In this document: positions 22,159 to 33,830 of the stretch, in pieces | How the letters are laid out: each line of letters begins with the position of its first letter | Position numbering within the stretch: the first letter of the stretch is position 1 | Assembly: GCA_918807975.1 (NCBI GenBank) | Contig: OU964922.1 | Span: forward strand, 3,671,501 to 3,735,500 | Source: Aplidium turbinatum | Lineage: Eukaryota > Chordata > Ascidiacea > Aplousobranchia > Polyclinidae | Direction of reading: 5' to 3' | Length of the DNA stretch: 64,000 bases | The notes under the pieces: generated by a model | Told to the model about the DNA's origin: nothing | The model's input: only the letters and a program-made list of their open reading frames with translations | Database searches by the model: none | Translations under genes and position numbers: made by a program

Positions 22159-22519
22159 CTCTAGCCATCCGCTCGGGACAAATTTAGGTCAAACAAAACA
22201 ATGGAAAACTCCGCGATAGTCTCTCTCCTCGCGCATGTTGATTCACGGAGCAATTATGAGCTTATCCCTTGTAAGCGGAAAGTAATCGATTTCATGCTTT
22301 GCCAAACGTTGGCCAAAAACAGCAAAAATTCACCAAAATCTTGAATTTACAAACAAACTACACAACTTTTGCTATCAAACTTTACATCATCAGATCCGCC
22401 TTGCAATTTTGGGAAAAGTCAAGAAAAACCAAGTGCATAACATTACTGTGCTTCAAGTAATTAAAAGAAATGTGAGGGGGGGGCCAGATCTGGCCTCCCT
22501 TTGAGGATCAAAGTGTTAA

Positions 22520-24405
22520 CTAAATTCCTGTCTAACAGTGCAGAGGTCTTGAGTTCTGTGTTGCAGGAAGACTTGGCGTCGAAGGTCGATTTGCCTCAGT
22601 GCCAGCTTCCAACGCAGAAAACCCTTGGTGTTGTGTGGAATGCTGCGAGCGATTGCATGGAGGTGAGGGTGAGTATCCAACAAAAGCCTAACACCCGGAG
22701 AGGCGTTCTCTCCATGATTTCGCAAACATACGACCCACTAGGTCTAATACAACCCTTCATTTTACCTGCTAGGCAACTCCTGCAGCAGGCATGTGACGCT
22801 CAACTTGATTGGGATGAACCCCTTAATGGCCTTGGGCCAGTAAACATTAATTGGGAAGCTTGGTTAAAGGCCCTTCCAGAGCTTGAATGTGTTTCCATCG
22901 CTAGAAGCCTGACTCTTTTTGGTAAATGTGCTATCCGCTTTGAATTGCATGGTTTTTGTGATGCCAGTACCAGTGGCTATGGGGTCGTGTTTTATGTTAA
23001 AGTGTTTTATGATGATTCTGTAGTAATTTGTAATTTTCTATTTGGCAAGGCTCGAGTGGCTCCATTAAAGCCTGTTAGCGTACCTCGCCTGGAGCTCACT
23101 GCTGCTGTGCTCGCTGCCAAAGTCTGCAATTTTATCCTGACGGAGTGTGATTTTAAATTCAATTGTGTTGTCTTATGGACAGACTCAACTGTTGTGCTGC
23201 GTTACATTAATAATACTTCGACTCGTTTTCACACCTTTGTGGCTAATAGGCTGAGCACTATTCACATGCTTACCAGTGTCAATCAATGGCATTATGTACC
23301 GACTACCTTAAACCCCGCTGATCTCGCGTCTCGGGGAGTTTGGCCTGATAAAGTTAATACCGCTAAGCTTTGGTTCAATGGTCCTAAGTTTTTGCATGAT
23401 GTCACGAGCAATTGGCCAAACCAGTCCGACTTTGTTGGCGGAATTTCGTCAGACGATCCAGAGGTTAAAAACATTGAACATTGCTCAGCCCAACAACACG
23501 CGATTACGGACTCGGACTCTCTCTGTCGGTTGTTTACCCGCTACTCGAACTTCCACGATCTACAAAGAACGGATGTTTGTATTTTTAATTGTTTGGCGAC
23601 CCGTGCTGTGCACTTTGAGGTCGTGCAATCCCTGGAGGCAAGTGCATTCATTCAAGCCTACCGAAGATTCTGCAGCCGTAGAAACGTTTGTCCTACTGAT
23701 CTGTACAGTGACAACGGAGGAAACTATGTTGCTGCAGACCGCGAACTTCGGCAAGGACTCAAGAACCTCCATCAAAAGAAAGTCACCGATGCCTTACTTC
23801 GGCATGAAACGAACTGGCACTTCAACCCTCCGCGTGCTTCACATCAAGGCGGCTTCTACGAAATATTTTTTCGTTTATTAAGAAAATTGATGCGGTCGCT
23901 GGTAGGAAACGCTACGTTGGATGAGTTCGACCTTCTAACGCTGGTAGCAGAGATTGAAAGAATTTTAAACGATCGTCCCATCACTTCGCTCCCATCGTCA
24001 CCAGATGATCTGCAAGCCCTGACTCCAAGTATGATACTCACCGGATCAGCTTGTGACACCCTATCGCCAGATGTTTTTATGAAGGCTGACGGTTATCGAC
24101 GCTCTTGGAGAAAGACCCAATACCTCACAGACAAGTTTTGGGAACAATGGCTGTTGCAATATCTCCCTCAGCTGCAGCCCCGACAAAAGTGGTTTGGCAC
24201 ATCTCCAAGCTTGAAACCAGGCGATTTGGTACTGGTAACGGACGAGGCAACTAAACGTGGGCACTGGCCCAAGGCTATTGTAAAGGAAGTTATGCCGGAC
24301 ACTAATAAACTTGTCAGACGCGTGCGAGTAAAGGTTGCTGACGGTACAGAGTTTGTTCGCGACATCAGAAAGATCTGCCTGCTAGAGGGCAGTATGGACT
24401 TTTAA
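22520..24405 (+). pseudogene. BEL/Pao pol region, RNase H and integrase part
   Basis: RNase H-like (FCDASTSGYGVV, RLELTAAVLAA, LWTDSTVVL) and integrase-like (CLATRAVHFEV, LYSDNGGNYVAA) blocks belong to the same fossil element, beyond the nested piggyBac. Confidence 0.82.
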
Positions 24406-25314
24406 AATGACAATTTTGTTTTCTAGGCTGGCTGGTTGGCACGATTGCACAACTGACATTGCTCATGCTGCTTAGGTTTCATATTTGAATTGTATTGCGT
24501 GTTTGTGTTTATTTTACTATTATTATTCTTGTGCTCCTCACTACCGCAGCTAGCGCGGTGTCGTCGATGCATTTGCATCCAGCAGTTCTGCCATAACTGT
24601 GTTATTGACTCCCATTAATAGTGTTGTTTCTATTTGCATCCTGCAGTTATTTACACTGTAGCAGTCTAGCTCTGTTTTTGGTCTGACTATTTCACACACC
24701 TGTCTCACTACTAATGCTTTTGCTATGTGCGATATTATTTTTTGTGTTTTGTCAATTCATTGCTTAATTATCACGACTCGACTTAACAGTCGCGTGTTTT
24801 TTCTGGTAGCCTACTTTTGCTCTGACGTTAATGTCACTTGCGCTGGTCATAGCATTGCGCAGTATTAGGTTGTATGTGTGCTTTTGTTTATGCCATATCC
24901 CCACTTCTGCCACTGGTACCATGTATGCTATCATTTGTTTTTCGTGTATCTGTTTATGCTGACTTCCAGTTGTCGGTAGACTTATGTTTTTGTGCTTAAT
25001 TTTAGCAATCGCTAAGCATGTTGGTCAAAAGGGTTTTTTAACTCCTCTTGGGCGTGTCTTCGATGTCCTTCTGTAGGCTACTGTTATGCATGTTCTATTA
25101 AGTTGGTGTGTAATGCAAGCCAGCCTTTGTGTTGCAATTGTGATCCTTGCTAACCGCGAATATTTTTGATTCTGGTCGATATTTGCATAATTCATGTTCA
25201 TTGTCGTTTATTTGGCCACCTTGTGGCAATTAGTTGGTTTGTATTTTGCTTCGTTGTAATCGTTTTACAGTGGTAAAACCCTCATTTGTTAAACTCTGGT
25301 TTTGGGGGTGGGTA

Positions 25315-25626
25315 TGTTAGAAACGATTCCCCGCCCATTTAATATTATTGTTGTATCTCTGCTCCATTCTATTTTCATGCTTGAGTGACCCGGCCATGCA
25401 TTAACAATTTTTGCTAGTTGATCTTTCTTTTTACGTTTTGGCATGGACTGGAGTGGTCATTGTTTTATAAATCTGGAGAACTGGAGATTTGGAGTGACTA
25501 GGGAATATGTAAGAATTCGGTAAGCAACTGTTTGTTTCGTTTTATTATTGTCGTTTTCAATACACCATTTCTTCTAATAAGTAAGGCCTGCACTTTATCC
25601 AGTCTAGGCAAAAAACGTTTTAGACA
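25315..25626 (+). repeat. BEL/Pao 3' LTR
   Basis: Same 312-bp sequence as the 5' LTR. It is preceded by the purine tract TTTTGGGGGTGGG around 25300 and followed by CACAC. Confidence 0.92.
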
Positions 25627-25966
25627 CACACCACCAGTGTAACACATTACATGGAAGACACTTGAAACAAAGCATGGTGTGCCACCGACAGGGCCTCCGA
25701 GAGAAGTCAGCACTGGTCGGGAAACAATACGAAAAATGGGCCCCATAATATTTTTTAGCTAATATTGCGTTGCATGTTCGTGTTAAGCTGAAATTAGCCT
25801 ACTTTCCTCAGCAAGAAAAGAACTTCGTTCAATGTAAAAATCATAATAATCACTGGATTACACTTACAGCAAAAATGCCATTGAGGCTAACTATTTTGTC
25901 TAGAAAACTTTGTAAACACACAATAGGCCTACAGGCAACGAAATTAGTTCAACCAAGCATTTAATT

Positions 25967-26184
25967 CAGGAGTGTCCAAACTTTTTTCCCACGCGAGCCA
26001 GATTTGATAATTTGTTCGCGGGCCAACAGCCACAATAATTTTTTTGAAAACTGCAAGTTGAATTTATATGATTTTAGTGTGTCTGCAGGCCAAAAATAAC
26101 ACATTGTACAACAACAGGCGCGGGCCATACAAAAACGTCTCGTGGGCCGGAGTTGGCCCGCGGGCCAGGCTTTGGACATCCCTG
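25967..26184. mobile_element. 218-bp hAT MITE
   Basis: Ends CAGGAGTGTCCAAAC and the inverse TTTGGACATCCCTG, with the perfect 8-bp duplication ATTTAATT at 25959-25966 and 26185-26192. It has GC-rich GGGCC blocks internally, as in widespread hAT MITEs. Confidence 0.9.
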
Positions 26185-27296
26185 ATTTAATTCAACCCTT
26201 TCTGAACTTTTTGCAATGCAAAGTTACGTATCACAGCATCAAATGATAAAATTTTGCGGCGTCTGAATTGATGCACAACATGTATAGTTAGGCTTTTCAA
26301 TCGGTTTTGAGTCATAGGCCTACTGGAGCGCAAACAATTCTTTACAAATTTCAATAAATGCTAGAACCACGTTCTCAAAGCGCATCCGTTGGAGGTACTG
26401 TAGCTACCGGAACACAAAAATAATCATAACAAAACTATTTGGAAAAATTTTTTGAAAGTTGCAATCAATGATTCCTTGTGTAGAGATTATGGGGTGGTTG
26501 ATTTTGGTTTGCAGCTGAAGTTTGCTGTGTGGCTTTCTGTCAAAAGTACCAACTCATCCAAAATGTCATTGTTGTAGCCTACAAATGGTTTAAATTTGTC
26601 CCACATGCCCGCAACTGCACAACAGACACAGCCTACCATAAACTTTTCATGGAACTTCAAACTCATCGACGATATGTTTGAGTTTGTTGATACATTTGTC
26701 AATTTCAACAACTATCGAATCCTATGCATTGTACGGTAGAATACATTTCCTTCGAATGATGCAGCTGTATTAAGTGGAGTTATAAAAGCGTTCTGTCCTC
26801 AGGAAAAGAAAATCATTTTCTTTTAAATTTATAATTGCCACTGCAACTTTAGCTTGCGAGTAGTAGCCTACTCTTCTCAGCTTTCTCTTACTTAGATTAC
26901 ATCTTCCTTTAATTTCATTAAATTCATCAGTGAATATTGTTTAGGACCGTAATCCACATAATGCAAAGCAGTCACAAATTTAAAACTGCTAGTTGTAGGC
27001 TACTTTAGCGTTGACTCAGCTTCCGATCAAGCTCTTGTTGGTTCCAACTTGATGCATTCAAGAAACGTCTTTAGAGCTTGAATTGCAAAAGGGTAATGGA
27101 AAGCATTGGGTTTGACTGCACCACGCCTTGATTACCCTCTCGAAGTCAATTTTCTTTGCAAGATGATAGGACAGCTTTCTTCAGATTTTTCAGAATTTTT
27201 CCTCTGACTGGGCTATAACTTTGAAGATGCCACTAGCTTACAGATAATCAATTACTCCAAAAATGATAAGACAGAGAACGCAAACTAATTTTATTA

Positions 27297-27785
27297 ATGA
27301 TAAGACATTTGAACAACGCTGTCTGTAGGCAACATTATGAATTCCAACTAGATTTAAGCAACAATATCCATAAACAAAAAACTCAAATAAAGAAAAAACT
27401 CACTACCTTCCAAAATCACATCATGAGAAGCATGACCAACAAAAGGCTACTTGACCACACGAAAACAGAAGATCTTTTAATTATGACAAAATTACATCCA
27501 ATTGCAGCAATAAGTTAATAAAATCAAAAGTTTTAAAACTGTTCGGCCATACTAAAAGATCACAATTCGGAATCAGCAAAGTTTGCACAGAAGGCAAAGT
27601 AGAAGGAAAAAGAAAACGTGGCAGACAACCAAAACGATGGCAAGACAACATCCAATCATGGACCGGACTCAACTTGGCGACACTGGACGAGCTGGCTCAA
27701 AATCGCCACTCTTGGAAGCAAATAACTCATGTTGATGCGCAATCTGCTACAGGCGGAGATGATGACTGATGATGATGATGATCCA
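27297..27785 (+). pseudogene. LINE ORF2 C-terminal relic with (TGA)n tail
   Basis: QNHIMRSMTNKRLLDHTKTE runs in one frame. KSKVLKLFGHTKRS, then VEGKRKRGRQPKRWQDNIQ and TGLNLATLDELAQNRHSW run in a second frame, ending GDDD-stop and a TGATGATGATGAT tail. There is one frame change near 27515. This is the usual 5'-truncated LINE 3' end. Confidence 0.82.
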
Positions 27786-28678
27786 TAAACAAAAAATATA
27801 CAGGATTTACTTTCTTTAATCGTGCTTAGACTGATACCTTTAACTTTCCCAGATAACTTATGTCGGATACAACATTTTATGCCTGGCCAACGCAGATTTT
27901 GAAGTTAAGGTTCAGTTGTCAGCAAAAATAGTTTCCGCTTAGCTAAAACAGCACCAGTTTTCAAGTCGACACTATCAATACAATCGAAACCGTTCACTGA
28001 TCATTTCAGCTTCAGATTTTACGTCTTGAAGCTGTTCAACATCGCCTACCTTAACACGAAAATGAATTGTTCTTGATGAGAAGCATTGAGAGTGACATTT
28101 ACAATGATTGAGAAATACTTGGAACTACGCACTTCATTTAAGAATTTGTTGATTATTTCGTCGGTACATTTTTACTTTAGTACTAAAAATGGGCCCCCCT
28201 CAAAAGTGCAAAAACAAAAAACTACTTGTTTTTCCTTTACAATGTTTTGCTAGGGGGGAAACTGGCCCGACTTCCCCCCCCTCTCGGAGCCACTGGCCAC
28301 CGACACCAAACTCCATGGTTTTTGGATTCGGCCGAAATACCCAACCGTTAGGATTTTATACAGTTTAGACTTTTTTTACTTAGCATTCGATATGGGAAAG
28401 ATTCATCATTTACAAGTTGGAAAGATATGTTCTTCAATATTAGCTTTCAAGATGTAGGAGAAGTCAGCAAAGTTTTCAGTGGTACGCCAATCAGTTGCTT
28501 TTCCAGTTTTTGCATGAATGTTGACAATTGGTCCAACTAGTTGGCCACATTTTGTACATTTATACTCTTGTCATAATTTTGTTGAGCGCTTCTTACATAA
28601 TTCAGTGTTACTTATTAAATATGTTAGAAGGTGATCTAATATGTCATAAATTGTATGTCATAGCTCATAAGTCATAAC

Positions 28679-29898
28679 TAGGGCAACCAAAAGTCAATAA
28701 AGTCAAAATTTTTCTGCCTTGTTCAAAGTTTATAAAACGTCCACAAACTAAATTTCCGGCTGACACGAAGAGAGGTTTCAAAGTTATTAAGTAAAAAAAA
28801 AGTCAAAATTCATGGTTAGGTCAAAATTTTCTTTTAATGTAGTTTTTCTTCTCTCTATTGATATTTTATTAAAGCTATACACAGATACTGATTTTTTGTT
28901 GCAATTTCTGTTGCTATTCTGACGTAATAATCGATTTGTTGCAATTTCTGAGGTAATAATCTTGTTTCGCCCACTACTGACGATTGAATATTAGCCAACT
29001 ACCCTGCTGTTGATGAGTTGGTTGCCAGGGTTAAAGCAGTGACCATTAAAAACAGGTCAAGAAAAGCTAGTTTTACTTCCATTGGCCAACCTCCACAGCC
29101 AAATGTAACTAGATGGGCCCTTGGTTGAAAGCTGCTTTCTATTATTCAAGAAGTCTACCGGAAGTAAGAAATATTGTGGAAGGCTTCCATGATGGTGGTG
29201 TCTTGCTGCGGCGTGCGCAAGATGCTGTAAAAGCTCCCAATTTAGCTACTCACCTTGTACAAAATAGAGGAGCAGTACAGCGCACTGTTCGATTCAATTC
29301 AGAAGATGGAAGACAGCCGATACACCATTCAAGAAGCTTACCAGAAAATGAGGTCCCTTAACTTTGGTGTTGATGGCTGCCGAATTGGAAAATATATTCA
29401 AGCAAGAATCTCAAGAAATGACATCAAGTGCATTGTGAAAATGGGACGAGATGATATTTCACCACATTTTTATAGCCTGCTGAGGAACTCCCAAGCAACT
29501 TCTGTATTTCTCTATTTTAGGAAAAAATTTGGCGAGAGACAGGAACTTCAAAGGCGATAATGTGAAACATTACTTGATGTTAAAGTATAATAGTGCAGAA
29601 CCCTCTCAGTAATTTCGGGACATTTAAAGACTCTCCATATTTATCTTTAGCAGTTTTTCGAGTGACTTTCATTATACATGTTCACTGTTCGTTAGATGTG
29701 GTGTCCTTGAGTCTTCCACATTTTTCTCATATTTGATTAGAAAAGAAGATATCCTTACCTAACGGTTTGATTTCTAATATGCTTTATATTTCGCATTTGG
29801 GTTGCAAATGCAGAAAGCTATTGGTCAAAATTAGGTCAAAATTTGTAACTTATAAAGTCAAAATTTCAAGTTTTTAGGTCAAAAAATTGGTTGCCCTA
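28679..29898 (+). mobile_element. 1.2-kb hAT element with transposase remains
   Basis: Termini TAGGGCAACCAA and the inverse TTGGTTGCCCTA have the perfect 8-bp duplication GTCATAAC at 28671-28678 and 29899-29906. AGTCAAAATTT-type units recur near both ends. Confidence 0.9.
29010..29560 (+). pseudogene. hAT transposase fragment
   Basis: Shifting + frames give PQPNVTRWA, then LKAAFYYSRSLPEVRNIVEG (compare the hAT block TRWGTWLxAAxYY), DAVKAPNLATHLV, EEQYSALFDSIQKMEDSRYT and IKCIVKM. There are at least two frame breaks. It lies inside the 28679-29898 element and is only part of a full transposase. Confidence 0.75.
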
Positions 29899-29906
29899 GT
29901 CATAAC

Positions 29907-31717
29907 AATCGAAAAGTAACGAAACTAATGGAATATTTCAACACGCAAGTAACTGGCATCTATGACGTAACAGTCAACATATTGTCGTACAATTCCACAC
30001 GAGGAAAATCGGAATGATGCAACATTTCATCATTTTCAGCAATGTTTTATGACGTAAGACGCCAGGTTAATTAGACTTTAACGGTTGAACGGTTTTATGT
30101 GACGTTTGATCTGGGAAACGATTGATCGTAACAGTGGGCTTAATAAGCTGGGACTACTGTAGGCTATACGAACGATCCCTTTAAACCACTAAAATAAACT
30201 CAAGACCAGCTGACATGCTTAGAAGCATCAAAGTTTAATTTTGTAGAAAAAGGAATTCACGATCACAAAAAAATCATCAATGAAAGTTTTTACTGAAAAA
30301 AAAAGCACTGAAGCATGACTGAAAAGAGCAGCAATAAGAGCACGATTGCAATGAAGCAGAACGAAGTATATTGATGAAAGCCTTGATCGCCGTTTCTCTT
30401 GCGGGTAGCTTTAACCTGAAAAGGTGTTCAGTTAAACAGTGGCCTTCAAACTATATTTAAAATCATCTCCCATTCAGTTTAGATTGTTTTGCATAAAACT
30501 ATAGCTTATGTTGCACGTGTTTAAAATTGTGATAAAAACGTAGCCAACATCCAATGTAAGACAGATTCGAGCAACATGGCAAAGCTGGGAAGACTAAATT
30601 GTTTCAAATAATAGAAAACGCACATCTGACGTTCAACCTGTAACAACTGCCAGTTGAAGATCAGTTTCAGACGGTCACCCACATTGGAGACAGGAAGGCA
30701 TCTAGTGCGCTTTCAGCTGGCGTCGAATCTAAAATACTTCAACCAGCCGCTCGACTGTCTGATAGCGCCAAGCAGTCAGCTCTTGATATCACGAGCTTTT
30801 GACGTTTCAAGTAAATTCTTCCTCACAGACCACACGGTTTCCCACGAGAAAATGTTTCTTCTGTTTTATAATTGGAAAGGTACCACCCGGGGGTAATTTT
30901 CGGACTAAGGTACCTCACATGGCTAGCAAAAGTATATTTCACATTTATTTTATTGCTGGCGCTGAATCGATGCAAAAAGAGCTAATGTTCTTGTGAGGAC
31001 GTTACATCACTATTTAAAAGTATAAACAGAATGTTCCATCGCTCGTTGTGGGCAAACAATGCACCTACTTGTGCTACAACTTTACCGAGTTTCGTTTGTG
31101 ACGATTTCTTCTTTGCGGTGATTTTAATTCCAGAGCTGCGACAACAAAAACAATGATTGGACAACTTCAGCAAGTGCAACATCATTTTATAACTTTATGA
31201 AACATGTTCATGCGTTCTGATGACTTCTTCTGATGACTGCAGACCAGGCTACTACAAGGTGTTTAAAAGATGCTGAACCAGCTTTCAGGCAGCCCGCCGT
31301 CACCAGACGAATGCAAGAGATGGACGCTCTTGGCTAACGCCGATTGAGCACTTTACTGGTGGCTCTTTGTTATGCATTGCGCAAAGCTCACTGCTTGCAG
31401 TTTAAGCACTTTGGCAAAGTTGGCAGTAGTACCATTTTTGGTGTTTAGGTACCACAAATGGGAAAATGTCACATGGACGTATATATCTCCATGGCCATTC
31501 CAGTGTACCTACTGCACTGAGGAGACCGGAAGGTCGAAACGGTGTGCACTGTCTGCAGTTATATAATTAATTAAATACCTGGCGATCAGTCTCATTCTGT
31601 TTAACTTTATGGCTAAAAACATAGGATTCTAATGCCATAGGATTGCCCTTGTGAAGCAATCAGAAGGTTATGTATCGGAAAGTATGAGCTGACGGCAAGT
31701 ACGATACGAAAGTAGAC
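29907..31717. other. Non-coding stretch
   Basis: About 1.8 kb with no supportable gene. A fragment resembling the palindrome family (GAATCGATGCAAAAAGAGC) lies near 30963-30982. Confidence 0.35.
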
Positions 31718-31797
31718 CGTCGGGTGCATAACCGAGTGGTGAGATCGCCTCCACCTTGCCCAAGAGGACGTTGGTTCGACGCCGCTTTAAGGCATGC
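31718..31797 (+). repeat. tRNA-like SINE head or tRNA relic
   Basis: CATAACCGAGTGGTGAG resembles an A box of the Leu/Ser type and GGTTCGACGCC fits a B box, about 50 bases apart. The arms do not pair well enough for a working tRNA. Confidence 0.45.
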
Positions 31798-32657
31798 GGT
31801 TGTTTTGGCAGAACACTTCATGGCGTGCCAAAATAACGGAAGCAGCGGACACGATCATTAATGACCATAATATGAAGAAGTATCTAATATGAAATTAAGT
31901 AGCCTACTTCCCATACAGTCTGGATTATCCGTAGCAGCGAATCCACCTCCTTCACGTATCATACTCACCCCAATAAGTTTAAAGGTTAAATTCACAGTTG
32001 AAAACTACTGATCAGGTGAGTTCGCAAACGTTGCATAAGTATAAAAGGGCGGCTTGGATCTGTAGATTAGCTTGATGTGCTTACGGCTCACCTTCCATGC
32101 CAGCTTCTACGTCATCGAAGGATTTGAAAGTCGTCCGGTCGGTGCAATGGTGGGTGGCAGTAGAGAACGCCTGAAAACGACTTCTCATTGAAGGAATGGA
32201 TCGGAGTTTATCTGAAACTAATCACAACCAAACAAATTTCCCGTGAGAACGTGCAGGCGAATTAATGAAACGTGCAGACAACGTAATAAGATGTTGAATA
32301 AACGTATCACCAAAATATTAGCTTTCTACAAAGGTCATCAAGGAAACAGGTCGATATACAGACCAGAGCTCGTGATTACAATTTTAATATTCGACCAACA
32401 TACACAGCCAACAGTGTTTGCATATCGATGGATTCCACAAGCAGATGGTTAGCAACCAAGCCAACGCACTAAAACCGGATAGATGTGCAAAAATATTCCC
32501 AACTCGCCTCGGACAAAACGCTTAAACATGAAAGTCATGTTGACAAACCACACAGTGCAAATAATAAAATTCAATGTTTACGAGCCGGCATAAAACTCAA
32601 AACTAGACCACACTGTCGGTTCGGCAACTATCGAGGGCGTCATGCTGTGTCTTGCAA
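31798..32657. other. Non-coding stretch
   Basis: No gene or bounded repeat recognised. Confidence 0.3.
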
Positions 32658-32736
32658 TGACATCAATGACGTGTTCATCATCAATGACATCAATGACAAT
32701 GACATCAATGACGTTGCAATGACATTAATGACGTGA
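32658..32736. repeat. ATGACATCA-type minisatellite
   Basis: ATGACATCA, ATGACGT and ATGACAATG units alternate over about 80 bases, giving a run of TGACGT/TGACAT words. Confidence 0.8.
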
Positions 32737-33037
32737 TTGGAACTGGACACAACCCAGGCAGCAAATCAGTCATTTTTTACATTGATTACATATTTTGTAC
32801 AACTTTTTAAATGACGTTTGAAAAATAAAGTATGACGAAATTGAAACATAGCTTGCTGCCCCAGTACACCGACCTACTGGCAGCACTGCAAGTAAACATA
32901 TCGGCGTCACATGGTGTTCATTTAACTGTTGCGTCAAAAATGGTTCTTACCGGTCCGCTTCACACTTTACCAGGGTCAATGTTTGAAGTACTTGCATCGC
33001 AATAAACACCGCGTGTGTTGGTAAAAATTATCAATTT
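32737..33037. other. 3' flank of ASTE1 with a half-palindrome
   Basis: CAGCAAATCAGTCATTTTTT and ACATTGATTACAT (32761-32795) are one arm of the dispersed palindrome family. No clear poly(A) signal was identified for ASTE1. Confidence 0.4.
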
Positions 33038-33830
33038 TTAATAAAACAAATAGTAGTTATATGCAGGGGGCGTTACATATTGTGAGCACCAATCGAATAC
33101 TTTACCTTGCAAAACGACTCCGCCTTTGAGCTTTGAGAGAGCACAAATTAATTTTGCGATGGTTGTACAATTGTAGGCAATAACTGGTTCCACCAGTGGA
33201 GAAGACAACATTCTGTTCAATATCAGCGAGTACTTGAAACAGCTTTGCCATTGGCTGATATAGTTCACCAACGAAGAGTCTAAAACGTCCAGAGATTTTC
33301 CGACAAATTTCGATAATACCCGATCTTCGTGTTCAGAGGGAGCGTCGCATATGGCGAGAGCGACGGCACAGGCGATCGGGGGTGGTGGCTTCGTTTTCAA
33401 AGCCCATGAGACAAACACAGACAGGAACAATTCCAAGTCTCGATTTGAAAGCGCAAATTGTTCAAAACTCTCGTGACGTCGTCCGTTGATGACGTCACAA
33501 CCAAGTAACGTTTCTAAAAAATATTTTCTCGACGCTTTTAGCTGAGTGGAAGTCCCCATTGTGAATCGTTCTGGGGGTGTCATCATCTCGTAGCCGGCGC
33601 GACAGGCGCATCTCGTGATTGTCTTCGGTGGACCTATTTTCACATAATTTAATTCGCGTCGATCGTATTCATCCGCGTGCTCAATACGCATTAATCTGTA
33701 TGCCGATGATCTGACGTCATAACTGCATCTGTGAGGAGAGTTTTGACAGGGTTGTCCGACGGCGACTGGCAACAACACAACAGTGTTTTCTCGGTCAAGA
33801 TTGAACATTGCATTTGGAAAGGTCCCACAC
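33038..33830 (-). CDS. ASTE1: ASTE1 last exon
   Basis: Acceptor TTATTTTGCAG, then 263 codons to the stop. Opens CGTFPNAMFNLDREN, corresponding to the GQLxPFxxDAL region, and includes VNYISQWQSCFKYSLILNRM and SSPLVEPV. The C-terminal basic tail of the vertebrate protein is absent. The exon is large, as is usual for this gene. Confidence 0.88.

Larger units (their letters stand above)
16371..22515 (-). mobile_element. piggyBac element inserted in BEL/Pao pol
   Basis: TTAA at 16367-16370 and 22516-22519 flanks the termini. The left end CCCTTTGCTTTTCAACC and the complement of the right end, CACTTTGATCCTCAAAGG, are recognisable imperfect inverted repeats of the piggyBac type. The transposase gene is on the minus strand. 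The element is long for its family (6.1 kb against about 2.5-3 kb) because of a 1.7-kb left and a 2.5-kb right non-coding flank. These flanks contain two copies of the dispersed palindrome family and a perfect GGCCAGATCTGGCC palindrome near the right end (22482-22495). No other gene is seen in the flanks. Confidence 0.87.
12276..25626 (+). mobile_element. BEL/Pao LTR retroelement carrying a nested piggyBac
   Basis: Two 312-bp LTRs (TG...CA ends) bound the element, with a CACAC target duplication at 12271-12275 and 25627-25631. It has a repeated leader, a gag region, a pol region (protease, reverse transcriptase, RNase H, integrase), a long 3' non-coding part (24406-25314) and a G-rich tract just before the 3' LTR. 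The LTRs look identical by eye, so the insertion is young. The copy is a fossil: it is interrupted by the 6.1-kb piggyBac element and appears to have about two other breaks. Confidence 0.9.
25689..28295. mobile_element. 2.6-kb hAT element with nested insertions
   Basis: The perfect 8-bp duplication GCCACCGA lies at 25681-25688 and 28296-28303. Termini are CAGGGCCTCCGAGAG and the complement of CTCTCGGAGCCACTG, with more inverted similarity inside (GGGCCC, ATGGG). No transposase is recognisable. A hAT MITE (25967-26184) and a LINE tail (27297-27785) lie inside. The remaining 26185-27296 and 27786-28190 show no supportable gene. Confidence 0.8.

Noticed and set aside
33038-33830. IL-17-like or other cytokine cysteine pattern in the large minus-strand exon
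   Set aside because: The ISQWQSC...LNRMLSSPL region and the position downstream of clear asteroid exons identify it as the ASTE1 C-terminal exon.
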